A stretch of 64,000 bases of DNA, from NCBI GenBank assembly GCA_037903475.1, contig JBAJFG010000248.1, positions 248,001 through 312,000 of the forward strand, in the 5' to 3' direction. Under the pieces are notes generated by a model. The model ran no database searches. It was not told the DNA's origin and saw only the letters and a program-made list of their open reading frames with translations. The DNA is from Ancylostoma caninum. Taxonomy: Eukaryota; Nematoda; Chromadorea; Rhabditida; Ancylostomatidae. Position numbers and translations under genes: made by a program. Of the stretch, positions 21,848 to 32,179 are shown one piece after another (within the stretch, counting starts at the first letter, position 1; every line of letters starts with the position of its first letter).

Positions 21848-23690
21848 ATGTGGATTTCTCGCGCGACGGACGTCAAAGTTTTCGTGCTTTTCAGCACGCC
21901 TGCTGTACGTCATCGTCTATGACGATGACGTACAGCTCCTTTTGGAGATTCTCGTCAGTTTGTGCTTTCATCGTTTGTTATTGCCGTGTTCGCTCGTCGT
22001 TTTTTCACGTTTTGTTGGAACCGATACTTACTTGTTTAAAAAACGTTTCTGTTTTCAGATAATGCATAAATTGGCAGCCGCGCACGTCTGGGCGGAGGAG
22101 AAGATTCTGGACATGTTGGTCGAAGAAGATCATTCTACTGCGCAGATGCTGCTTGAAGATCTTCCGCTGTACCCGGACTTGGAAGTAAGTTGTTTCTTCT
22201 ACATATTTGCAGGTGAAGGATAGGAACAGTGATCATTTTGAGGTCTGAAGTGCTGAAAATGATGGCTCAGCCATCGTTTTGAATACTCTGCTCTGGATTT
22301 CTCGGACGAGCCATCATTTTCAGCACTTCAAAGTTGGTTTCTCGGCCGCGCCATCATTTCCATCTTTTCAATCTTGCGTTTCTCGGCCGAGCCATCGTTT
22401 TGATGATTGAAAAGTTGCATTTCTCGGCCGAGCAGTTATTCTGAAGATCTCATTTGTTCTGTTGCATTTCTTTCTCCATTTTGAGGATTGAAAAGTTGCA
22501 TTTCTCGGCCGAGCTCTTACTCGGAGGATTTCATTTGTTCTGTATCTCAGCCGAGATGTCATTTTCATTATTGAAATGATGGAAATGATGGCTTATCGAT
22601 TGTTTTGGTTGATCTCTCATGGATTTCTCGGCCGCGCCATCATTTCCATCTTTTCAATCTTGCGTTTCGCGGCCGAGCCATCGTTTTGATGATTGAAAAG
22701 TTGCATTTCTCGGCCGAGCAGTTATTCTGAAGATCTCATTTGTTCTGTTGCATCTCTTTCTCCATTTTGAGGATTGAAAAGTTGCACTTCTCGGCCGAGC
22801 TCTTACTTGGAGGATTTCATTTGTTCTGTATCTCGGCCGAGATGTCATTTTCATTATTGAAATGATGGAAATGATGGCATATCGATTGTTTTGGTTGATC
22901 TCTCATGGATTTCTCGGCCGCGCCATCATTTCCATCTTTTCAATCTTGCGTTTCTCGGCCGCCCCATCACTTTGAGGATTGGAAAGTTGCATTTCTCGGC
23001 CGAGCAGTTATTCTGAAGATTTCATTTGTTCTGTTTCTCGGCCGGAACGTCCTTTTCATTATTGAAATGATGGAAATGATGGCTTATCGATTGGCCAGCC
23101 AGAACTTGAAAGAACATCTAAGGATCTCTCAGAACGACCAACGGAGTAAGTCTTTTTCATCACCTTCTCGATTCTCATCTCACCGCTGTGATCAGCTCTA
23201 ATTTAGGTTCTGGCTTGGCCTTGGAAGGAACAACGCGGAGCGGGGAGCTGCCCTGGATTACAGAAAATCCTGTCGGATGTCCTGGACTCCGTCGTGCAGA
23301 GTCTCTATTTCCAAAGCCCTGTAAGTGCCTTCTTCACACCATTTTTTTTGTCTTTTTTTGGAAACAACAAAGAATCCTTTTTAGAGCCGATATCCGGCAG
23401 TACCGCATGGGCGCAGAGCGACTGATGCCGAAGCCGGTGGGTTCACCTGTTCCACTTCTGCTACAGTGACTTTCCTATAACTTTTGTATTTTCAGAAAAG
23501 GCGTCGTGTCCCACCGCAACCGGAGGGCTCCACCGAACTGTCGTCGGATCCCGAAGAGGACCTTAGCTTGGACGCACCGATGAGGAGGAACCCAAATCCA
23601 GGACCAAGCACAACTGCCGCAGCCACCGCTACCACCACCGCTACCACCACCACTACCTCCAGCCCATCCTTCCATTCGACCAGGAGATAG
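21848..23690 (+). CDS. six-exon gene of unknown function (196-residue model)
   Basis: Exons: 21848-21904, 22059-22184, 23099-23145, 23207-23320, 23385-23436, 23496-23690. All introns begin GT and end AG (donors GTACGT, GTAAGT, GTAAGT, GTAAGT, GTGGGT; acceptors TTTTCAG, GGCCAG, TTTAG, TTTTTAG, TTTTCAG). Exon lengths of 57, 126, 47, 114, 52 and 195 nt keep one frame from ATG to TAG, and three introns are only 59-64 bp, as in nematodes. The product has an N-terminal Leu/Glu-rich helical part (residues about 20-60: MHKLAAAHVWAEEKILDMLV), a basic middle, a basic cluster PKPKRRRVPP formed across the last splice junction (a likely nuclear localisation signal), an acidic patch, and a Thr/Ala/Ser tail. 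I recognise no family. The start is uncertain, because the frame is open 5' of 21848 to a stop near 21734. A T-rich 3' region with AATAAA at about 24991 follows. It could be a host gene or one carried by a mobile element. Confidence 0.6.
22338..23085 (+). repeat. 286-bp tandem repeat inside intron 2
   Basis: Units starting at about 22338, 22624 and 22910 (period about 286 bp, roughly 2.6 copies) fill most of the 914-bp second intron of the six-exon gene. Each unit contains several TTTCTCGGCCGAG sub-repeats with the palindrome CTCGGCCGAG, and ends with ATTATTGAAATGATGGAAATGATGG blocks. The last unit runs into the putative third exon. Confidence 0.9.
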
Positions 23691-25012
23691 CAAGTCGGTT
23701 GCGTAACAGACTCACTTTTTTCCATCCACCTTTGCCCACTTTTTTTGTATATCTTCGTTTTATTCGTTGCGCAGTTCTGCATCAAGCACGCGCATTCAGC
23801 TTCCCTTTTATAGCTTTTTTTGATTGCATCTTGACGCGCGAAGTTCTATAGTTCTGCTCCGTTTCGTGTGATGCATTGCTGGATTCTCACGGAGATTTTC
23901 GCACTACGTCAAAACTTGCGTGCGTTAAAACATTCTTTTCTCGTGAGAAGTGTGCCTAAGCAAAGCTGAAATCGCGTGCTGAATCCGCCACTTCAATTGT
24001 TTCTCTCTCTGACTTCTAATCATGTTTCAAAGCTCCATCGCACTTTCCTCAATTTTTGCTTCTAACATTTTAGCTAGGTCGAGTTTCGTAAACTCTAGGT
24101 GAATAGATTTCTTTAAACTGAAATGTCTCTCCAATGCCGCTTTTTTCTTTCATCCAAAAAACGGTTACTTTTCGACAGGGTGAATATCTCCCTCGAAGTA
24201 AATTCTGTTGTTTTTTTTTGAAGCTCACGAATTCCTCCTGCCTAGGCTCTACAGTTTTTTTCGGGTCTCCTCAATTTTTTTGTGTATCCGGGTAAAAATC
24301 ACTTTTTTTGGTCATTTCATCTGGATCACTACGTCTTTTTTGCAGCTAATTTTGTACTTACCTCTCTGATTAGTTGAAAACTGGTTGAAAATTTTGTTTT
24401 TGATCCGCTTAAAGGAAGGTTTCCTTCTTCTGATTTTTTCTGCGACATCCGGACCTTTCAGCGTCGAGAAATCTGTTTTTTTTTTTCGCTTGCGCGGGAA
24501 CGATTTTTTTTGTGGCGTTGACTACGATTTTTCTTGAGGGTGATTCACGAGCTTTATTTCCTATGGGTGTCTACTTTTTATGGGTATCTAGAAGCTTTAG
24601 AAGTTTTTTTTTGGAATATGTACAAGTTTTTTTTTACCTCTTCGTTTGCTCCTTGCACGGCATCCACTACTTTTTTGTCTAATTGAACTTGAGCACCGTT
24701 TTATTATTCGCTATTCTCATTCCGAACTGGTCTTGGTCTGCCTCATTTAAAGTACCTATTTTGGAGTTATTTTTGAAGTTCTTTGAAACTACCTATTTTG
24801 AAGTTACTATTGAAGCCCTCATTCTCATTATTTGCATGTAATCCCATTGCACTATTTTTCTGTACATAGTATTTTTTTTATGAATTTTCTATTTTTGCAT
24901 GTTCATATTTTTATGAATTTTTCCATTTTTGAATGTTTTGACGTAGTCACCGCGTAGTTTGTGAACTCACATTGTAGAAGTATTTTTATTAATAAACTTT
25001 TCATCTAATATT
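23691..25012 (+). promoter_or_regulatory. T-rich 3' untranslated region with poly(A) signal
   Basis: From the stop codon to about 25010 the strand is unusually T-rich, with many T7-T11 runs and no ORF. It ends with AATAAA (24991-24996) followed by a T/G-rich stretch. This fits a long 3' UTR of the six-exon gene. No other feature was found here. Confidence 0.45.
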
Positions 25013-25250
25013 GTATGTGTGATTTATTACAGTTGCAAGGGCTGCCTGCTGGCCAGGCACCCAGCGGCAGCCCCTGCAGCCGGCAAGGCCCGCGGTCCCA
25101 TGAGGCCCGCGGGGCGCGACGATCCCCCTCACTGCTTTTCTCTGGGGGGGACTGCACTGCAAATTCAGCACAGATTAACTGTAGGGGGATCAAAGCGCAG
25201 ACGCGGACGAGTTTTTCGCGGCGGTTGTTCCCCGATTGTCCCCTCAGGTA
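25013..25250. other. GC-rich boundary segment
   Basis: A GC-rich block (CCAGGCACCCAGCGGCAGCC..) separates the end of the six-exon gene from the resumed env-like sequence. I found no inverted ends matching the GC-rich segment at 21640. The 10-mer GAGGAGCTCT occurs at 21628-21637 and 25271-25280 and could be a target duplication or chance. Confidence 0.4.
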
Positions 25251-25958
25251 AAGTCAGCACAGTTACGTCAGAGGAGCTCTCTGAGAAATGTACATGCTGC
25301 AGTGTTGGAGTCGTGCTGGGGTCGAGCTTCCCGATTGTCTGAGTAGAAACCGATATCATTGCTGTTTCCAGCAGGGGAGAATATTCAATTGCCCTCGAGT
25401 TCAATACTAGCTTCAATACTACTGAAATCGTGGACGACGAAACGTGTGACCACAAACTAGCCAACCTTAGCGGTTGCTATAGCTGTGCCCACGGAGCCGC
25501 ACTAGTTGCAAACTGCCAGTCAAAAGAGAATTTCAAAGTAGCTATAGTTTGTCAAACTCAAGAGTTTGCAGTAGAATGTGGTCCTAACAACGTCAGCACT
25601 ACCATTTTACTCTCCTTCGAAAAAGCTCACATTCACGAAAGGTGTTCAGTCGAATGCATCCAAAAACCAAGCATCCTCATACTAGAAGCACTCTGAACTA
25701 TCACATACCCTTGCCAAACATGACTATCTTTGGTCTAGATGACCATCATGAGCAAGTAAAGGATCAATGGTTTTCCGATATTAGCATGCGGGACATAATC
25801 CCAAACATTGAAAAATCACCGGCAGCAACGTCGGCTTTAGCGTTGACGGCCCTCACGTATATCTCTGATCCAATTTTGCTTGTTTACTTTGCAAAAGCAC
25901 TGTTTTGCATCATTAAAAGCGGGCTAGCAATCTCATCCCGAATTTTCTATGCTTTGTA
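25251..25958 (+). pseudogene. env-like remnant of BEL/Pao, 3' part
   Basis: An open frame at 25256-25696 and a shifted one at 25642-25959 carry a cluster of cysteines in the spacing of a phlebovirus-type glycoprotein C-terminal ectodomain, then a hydrophobic segment (near 25830-25930) and a short tail ending in TAG (25957-25959). This is the end of the env-like region begun at 17637. One frameshift and a stop near 25340 show decay. The MITE at 25960 is inserted exactly at the stop codon. No restored sequence is given. Confidence 0.6.
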
Positions 25959-26175
25959 GGGGTGTGTATCATCGTGAAAACGAGGCGGAGCCTTCCCGCC
26001 CTCCACGATCGACTCGTCCTCTATCGCATTCAAATTTTCTATGGTCACATATAGTGGAATCGCGCGCGAAGGGAACGAGTCAACCGTTTGGGGCGGGAGG
26101 AGGATTTGAACGATCCAATCGCAGAACTGTACCACGCCCCGTTTTCCCTCACGATGATACACACCCGCTTTGTAG
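25951..26175. mobile_element. MITE with 9-bp TSD (family M9), copy 2
   Basis: The element 25960-26166 (207 bp) is flanked by the exact 9-bp duplication GCTTTGTAG (25951-25959 and 26167-26175). Its ends are GGGTGTGTATCATCGTGA and the complement. Read on the minus strand, it shares TCTGCGATTGG, CGCGCGATTC, GACGAGTCG and GGGCGGGAAGGC with copy 1 at 2170-2378 in the same order. Confidence 0.93.
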
Positions 26176-26457
26176 AAACGTGAAAAGTTAGCAAAGTGAG
26201 TCGCCATCTCATTCAATGTACAAAGTTGTACAAAGTATATAAACCCCTACTTCCACTTTCTCCCACATCATACTCATCGGTCAATAAGTCAATAAATAGG
26301 TGGTTTGGAAACGGCAAAACACCACCCCTCTTCAACTGATCAATGAACGAAGAGAAAGTGCAGGGAGAGGCAAGAGACATAGGTGGAATACCCTGAGAAT
26401 GAGTCTCACCCAACCTCCACTTTTTGGTCGACCCTGGGACTGGAGAAGTGTTGAGGA
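26176..26457. other. flank between MITE and fold-back element, possible LTR
   Basis: Contains GTATATAAACCCC (26236-26248), a TATA-like box, and AATAAATAGG downstream (26292). Following the env-like stop it could be the start of the BEL/Pao 3' LTR, interrupted by the fold-back element. No second LTR was found to confirm this. Confidence 0.3.
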
Positions 26458-27736
26458 AACATGATTAAGTGGTAGTGGCAGAGTAACAGTACTACTGGAA
26501 AATATTCGGAGATTGGAGCTGAAGGGAAACTATGGATGAGCATAGACTGGAGAAAAAAATGAATTTTTTTTGAATTTTCAACGTTTATTTTCAGAAAGAT
26601 TCGGAACCCGACTGCAAAACTCTAATGTGAGAACAAGTAAGCACAACATAGTGACTTTAAACGAAAATTCATTTCATGCATAGATTGCATAATATTATCA
26701 GAACGGCGTGCCAAATTTCTGAAAAAATTCAGACGCGCAGAAGTAGGAACCGCGCCGCGCCCCGTCTTGGGCGCAGTAGTGAGCCATTTCCAAATGTCAG
26801 GTTGCTAGGAAAGAGAGGAAGATTTGCTCTTTCTAAAGGTATCCAAATTTCCCTGATTGCTTTTGAATTCATGTCAAAATTTTTCTACCCATTTGGGCTA
26901 TTTTCGAACTTTGAGTGGATTTTTCAGGATTCATTGAAATCGTTTTCCGGATGTCAGGTTGCCAGCGTGTTCAGCTGACGATTCTGCGTCGATTGATACC
27001 TGGATGCAGGATGGATCTTCTCTGGGAAGCTCGGAATGGCGACCGGTGAGAACGCTATAACGGGCGTTCTCATTTGCCCTTGTCTGCGTCTCTTCCATCT
27101 CTGTACTTCCTCGTTTTTGCAATGAGAATGCCCGTTATAGCGCTCTCACCAACCGGCATTCCGAGCTTCCCAGCGAAGATCCATCCTGCATTCAGGTATC
27201 AATCGACGCAGAATCGTCAGCTGAACACGCTGGCAACCTGACATCCGGAAAACGATTTCAATGAATCCTGAAAAATCCACTCAAAGTTCGAAAATAGCCC
27301 AAATGGGTAGAAAAATTTTGACATGGATTCAAAAGCAATCAGGAAAATTTGGATACCTTTAGAAAGAGCAAATCTTCCTCTCTTTCCTAGCAACCTGACA
27401 TTTGGAAATGGCTCACTACTGCGCCCAAGACGGGGCGCGGCGCGGTTCCTACTCCTGCGCGTCTGAATTTTTTCAGAAATTTGGCACGCCGTTCTGATAA
27501 AATTATGCAATCTATGCATGAAGTGAATTTTCGTTTAAAGTCACTATGTTGTGCTTACTTGTTCTCACATTAGAGTTTTGCAGTCGGGTTCCGAATCTTT
27601 CTGAAAATAAACGTTGAAAATTCAAAAAAATTCATTTTTTTCTCCAGTCTATTCTCATCCATAGTTTCCCTTCAGCTCCAATCTCCGAATATTTTCCAGT
27701 AGTACTGTTACTCTGCCACTACCACTTAATCATGTT
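26458..27736. mobile_element. 1.28-kb fold-back (long inverted repeat) element
   Basis: Left arm 26458-27074 and right arm 27121-27736 are near-identical inverted copies of about 616 bp around a 46-bp spacer. The outer ends are AACATGATTAAGTGG and the complement. A 100-codon open frame occurs identically, apart from about two residues, in both arms (26676-26978 + and 27519-27217 -), simply because the arms are copies; it has no known domain. No clear target duplication or transposase is seen. It resembles fold-back type non-autonomous DNA elements. Confidence 0.9.
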
Positions 27737-28053
27737 AGAATGCTCAGGATAATCCCCCTCCTACCCCCCCCCCCCGGTCGACGCCTTGAGCTGGCGGTCG
27801 ACGCCTGGCGTTGAGTGACCTTCACTCAGCCATCTACGATTTCTCTCGCCAACCTTCACTTTCACATACCCGTTCTCACAACTATTCCACCTATGGCAAG
27901 AGATCAGTGAGATCAGTTCGAGGAAAGAAATCAATTGACCTAATGACCTATTCCTACCCTACTTTTTTTATTGGCACCAAGCTTGATCGTTAGGCGACAG
28001 CAGCAGGGGCTAAACGCGCCAGGTGCCAAAAAATTAAAAGATCAAACCCACCC
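27737..28053. other. no supported gene
   Basis: Starts with a C-rich run (about 27764-27775) and a short direct repeat GGCGGTCGACGCCT. TTGGCACCAAGCTTGATCG near 27971 resembles an LTR-element primer-binding site, but no paired LTR was found. Confidence 0.35.
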
Positions 28054-28473
28054 TATCTTGTGGGACGGTCCTGTCCTGGTCCTGCTATGTCCTGCCTAAA
28101 CGTCCTTGCGTTCGTCCGCTGGTGGGCTACCGGCCGGAGAGCGGAGTACCAGAAAAATAAGGCCCGGATAGCGGGTGGAGTACGACAGGGTTGCGGCAGA
28201 TCAAGGCGATCAAAAACAAACTTGGGTAATGAAACCGAAAAGTGCCAAAATATAAAAGGCGCACGCACGCGATTTTTCTTTCTCATATCTCTCACGGGTT
28301 GGAGGAACCATATCCATTCCCGCATTGAGCGATTCTCTTTAATGACAAACTGCTCAAAAACACTGCACATAACATATTTTATCAGTTTTCCTTTGTAAAA
28401 AAAACTGTACCGCTCAAATGTCGAGGATAGCACTACAATCAAAGCACCACTCAACGGACGGCCCCGCAAGATA
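28054..28473. mobile_element. MITE with TA flanks
   Basis: Ends TATCTTGTGGGACGGTCC (28054-28071) and GGACGGCCCCGCAAGATA (28456-28473) are imperfect inverted repeats. A TA dinucleotide at each edge is compatible with Tc1/mariner-type insertion. The 138-codon minus-strand frame inside it has no recognisable domain. Confidence 0.6.
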
Positions 28474-29689
28474 AGTCAGGTCCAGCGGCTAATTACCAAC
28501 TCAATTGGTTCTTTGAGAGCCACTTTAGCACACTTTCCATGAAAACTATGATACGGGCTACAATATTGTGGGCGTTTCTACCATACAGGGTCACCAAGAC
28601 GCATAAAAAGGGCACTGGAGCTGTAGAGCATGTCGTGTCGTCTCCTTCCGATATGCAAGCTGCCATGGACGATCTCGACCGATGCCCGCGGGGCGCCAAT
28701 GTTGGCGGCTAATCGATAGACACCGACGTCGCAGTCGCTAATACCGGTGGCCGCCGTCGCTGGCGCCGGCGGCCGCCGATGTTGGCGATCGGCAGTCGCC
28801 AACTTCGGCGGCCACCACGACGCCTCGCCCACAATCGATGCGCACCGGTGTCAGAGTCGCCAGCAACGGCGACGCAGGGTGCTACAGTCCTCGAGGACTA
28901 TAGCGGCAGTGTGAGAGCATCAAGCATTCTTGCGAATCAACGTATGATGTAGGCTCATAAGGCTACACCGTAGTTGTTACTGTTCTAATCTGACGACGAT
29001 CTGCAGCTCTACACTGGCGCCGCTGGCGTCTGATGTCTGGCCGCCGCTGGCGCCTGTTTGAGTTTCACGTTCCCCACGCGCTGTTCTTTCCCTCCATCCT
29101 CCATCGCTGACTCGCCCCAATAGGATCCGTTATGGATAAAGTGATCCTTCTCGGATCCCAAGCGTATTAATTACCATACTTACCTTTTTGTCTAGATTTT
29201 TGCAGAATATGTTTGCTCCAAAGTAGATTTTGATTTTGACAGATTTTGACAAAATTGATCACTACGTTCGTTCTGACTATGGTGCTGAACCTAGGATTGC
29301 AGCAGAATCTGAAGGAGCAAAGTTATCGAGTGCTACCCTTACTCGGCTGAGGTTTGTGACAACTGCGACATCGTGCGCGAGTATTAGGTGTTAACATAAG
29401 TCCTTGCGCTTTTTTTCGGATGCACTTTTCTCCAATGGCATTGTAATATTTAGAAGAGGCTAGTTGGCATTCTGAACCTTTTGATAAAACTACTGTGCAC
29501 TTCATTGTTGTTCTTAGAGGAGGAAGGGGACTTTATAAACCTGTTGTTGCGGCTGATGTTGTTTACGGAAGCTCATGTACGATTCGAAACAGCTCATGTA
29601 CGATTCGAAAGCGCTATTCTTCCTCTACAAGGATGTTGTGAAGAGCTTTTTCTAAAGCGACAGTATGCCTGAGTTTTAAGCCTGCGAAG
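28474..29689. other. GC-rich short-repeat region and unclassified sequence
   Basis: 28680-28870 and 29010-29055 hold dense interspersed GGCGGCC, TGGCGCCG and CGCCAAC motifs in both orientations, which form many local inverted repeats. No gene is supported. An 18-bp direct repeat CTCATGTACGATTCGAAA occurs at about 29572 and 29592. Confidence 0.45.
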
Positions 29690-30110
29690 TGGAAGAATGA
29701 GCCACTGAAAAACAGCGCAACCGACAACTACCCATCCTACCATTCAGTTAAAGCTCGAAAGGTCATCAAAACTGGGTAAACGACTTCTACTAAGTATGGA
29801 AGAGATGTTTTGCTTGAAATGACTGGTGATCAGTGATTTTCCAAGCTCAAAGAAGACATATTTGGTCTCAATGAAACAAACCATTTTAACCGAAGAGATC
29901 TCTTCCATGAACAGTTGGGAATTGCTCTAGAAGGATCTTATAGTCTAGATGAACATTGTACTTCTTAAAGCTACCAAATAACAGGTAATCCTGCTAAAAG
30001 GATCGAATCGTAACGGTCCAGTCATCTTACCCCATGATAACATGAGACCCCACCCTTGCCACCATCGTCAAACTGACCCTACAACAGTTCCATTGCTGAT
30101 TTTCTTCCGC
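29690..30110 (+). pseudogene. mariner-family transposase remnant (catalytic part)
   Basis: Around 30014-30052 the frame reads GPVILPHDNMRPH, matching the second catalytic-Asp motif of mariner transposases (GPxxLxHDNARPH). Upstream pieces in shifting frames are consistent with the middle of the protein, but stops are frequent. The first Asp and third Asp regions are not identifiable. It is a heavily decayed copy. Confidence 0.5.
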
Positions 30111-30216
30111 GTTTATATTCTACAGCTTACACGTTCAAATAGTATCGGGTGTTTTCTGGTCCCTGCTGAATACAAGGAGAAAAAGGTGGTTTTCCGTAAA
30201 TTGCCGTTTTTCTTCT

Positions 30217-31253
30217 CAACTCAGACAATGAAGCGGGCTGACCGCGGTACCAATATTTGGCGGACCGTAGCCAACTCCGCGGTCAGCCAAATAACTGAGC
30301 GCGGTCGGCCAGTTATGGGTGCGCGATCAGCCCACCGAAATGATGTCGTGGGGTGCTGATAACGGCAGCAATAGTTACTGATGATGTGTAGATGACATCT
30401 TTGCGATGAAATCTAACATCAGACAAAAAATGTCTCCTTTCACCGTTGGAAATTGCACAGTACACACAGTTTTTGAAAATAGAAAGGCTAAAATCGCCAG
30501 GATTCATTCATATTCTTTAGATTATGTGCCTAAAGGTATTTTCTTTTATCGCTGTCCACAAATTGCATAATATTAATGGCACACTCTCTTAATGAGAGCT
30601 TCACTCCAAAAATATCTAAAGAATGCCTCCACCCCCCGGAAATTGGGGAGTGGTCCCACTACTACAGCAAAGAATGGATGCGAAACACCTCTTAATCTCT
30701 TCACCATCGTCAGAGAAAGACGGTCGTTTCATATACATCCCACCCATCACTGCCACTATGTTCACAAAGGTTGTATCGTACATTGTGCGGGTCCTACGGG
30801 CCGAATTCAGCTGACCGCGGACAGTACCGCGGTCGGCCAAACTTTCAAGAAAGGACCGCGGTCAGCCAAACTTTTGGCTAAGGACCGCGGTCAGGCAGTT
30901 TTCTGTCCGCGGTCAGCCCGTTCCGCATCTCATCTCAGACAAAGGTCCGATCGAGCGGGACGCGACATGGCCGCGAGCGGGCCCCGGTAGAGCGGGCGGT
31001 GGCCATGTCGCGTCCCGCTCGCACGGTTGTCGCAACCCGCCCGCACGGTTATTGTGGGCCGCTTGCACGGTATTTCGGATCAACCTATGTTGTCGCGGCC
31101 CGCTCGCACGAGGATTTTCCGTGTGCGAGCGGGCTGCGATAACCAAGCGAGCGGGCCGCGACATGGCTGCGACCCGCTCTACCGGGGCCCGCTCGCACGG
31201 CACTTTTGTCTGAGATGGTACCGCGGTCAGCCCGCTCCATTGTCTGAGAAGCC
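30217..31253. mobile_element. palindrome-rich element with inverted ends
   Basis: The left end (CTCAGACAATGAAGCGGG then CTGACCGCGGTACC) is the complement of the right end (GGTACCGCGGTCAGCCCGCT then CCATTGTCTGAGAAG at 31220-31253). Inside, GACCGCGGTC-type palindromes recur at least eight times, and GCGAGCGGGCCGCGACATGG-type blocks occur in both orientations between 30950 and 31215. No transposase is encoded. Single-strand folding would be extensive. Confidence 0.7.
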
Positions 31254-31723
31254 TGAAAATTAAATAGTTCAAAATAATGTGAAGCCACAGGACGACAGGA
31301 CTGTAGAGCGAAAAAAAAAGTGCTTTCAGAATGCATCGAGCACGCTGCGAAAAACGACACCGAGTCGCAAAAAAAACGCAACTGAAGAAAGCGCAAGGAG
31401 TCATGTTAACACCTAATACTTTAGGGATCGCGACAAATATCAGTTTTTGGGGGCCCGCCCACATGTCGTAATGGACGATGTGAGTGGTTTATACAATTAA
31501 AGGCGCGAGCGAGGTGCGAAGACGCTAACGACCCTTGAAGCATATCTGGAGTCTCGGGGCGGCAAGCACTAGGCGACAAAGGGGGGCGTTCCCGTACGAG
31601 ATACCTCCATAGCAGCAGCATAGACGCAGGCGTTGCTGGCATCCTGCCAGCTCGTGTCGATGCATGCCAACCTGACCCGGGGAATGTGATACGTCCTCAG
31701 GTGTTGCCACCATCGACAGGGTC
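31254..31723. other. no supported gene
   Basis: Contains a sequence (AATTAAAGGCGCGAGCGAGGTGC, near 31497) resembling blocks at 34748 and 43555, possibly the edge of another TTAA-type repeat. Nothing codes for a recognised protein. Confidence 0.35.
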
Positions 31724-31892
31724 ATACTGACAAGGGAAGTGCAAGAGGCCATATTCGAAAATCGGGATGAAACCTATCTGGCTTGAATCTTTGTTGGAGA
31801 GGGTGTTGCAGTATATATTTTGTTACTGCCCTCGGCTTCAAAAAACAAAAATCCCACCACAGTACTATATGCGTTGCAGCACTAGTCCGTCA

Positions 31893-31965
31893 GCGACGAG
31901 GTGGCCGAGTGGAGAGGATGCGGACTGATAGGCAGGAGGTCGAGGGTTTGGATCCCGTCATTGAC
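31893..31965 (+). ncRNA. tRNA-Ser/Leu-like pseudo-tRNA (SINE head)
   Basis: Begins GACGAGGTGGCCGAGTGG and includes a GGTTTGGATCC B-box-like element followed by CGTC, able to pair with the GACG start. The anticodon arm and variable region do not form a proper cloverleaf by eye, so it is a tRNA-derived sequence, not a functional tRNA. The complement at about 32817-32889 is the same unit. Confidence 0.5.
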
Positions 31966-32179
31966 ACTCGTTTTGCATTTTTGTTTTTTATTCCTCCTAT
32001 GTTATTGAAATCAATTTTGGAGGGCTAGAAGACAACACTTGTCTTTACTGACGTACTAGCTATAGAATAACTACTATGCTATGAACGTAGTTTAGTGATC
32101 GTACAGCTTTCCCTCGAGTCGCTAGAAAATTGTAAAATTTTCATTCAAAACAAAAAAAGGATGGTCAATGAGAAAGCAT

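Noticed and set aside
26676..27519. Identical 100-codon ORFs on opposite strands
   Set aside because: They are the same sequence in the two arms of the fold-back element. No domain, so not counted as paralogous genes.
28053..28469. 138-codon minus-strand ORF
   Set aside because: It lies wholly inside a MITE and has no recognisable domain.
31893..31965. Functional tRNA-Ser/Leu gene
   Set aside because: Boxes A and B are present, but I cannot fold a proper anticodon arm. The inverse copy has diverged, so it is a pseudo-tRNA or SINE head.
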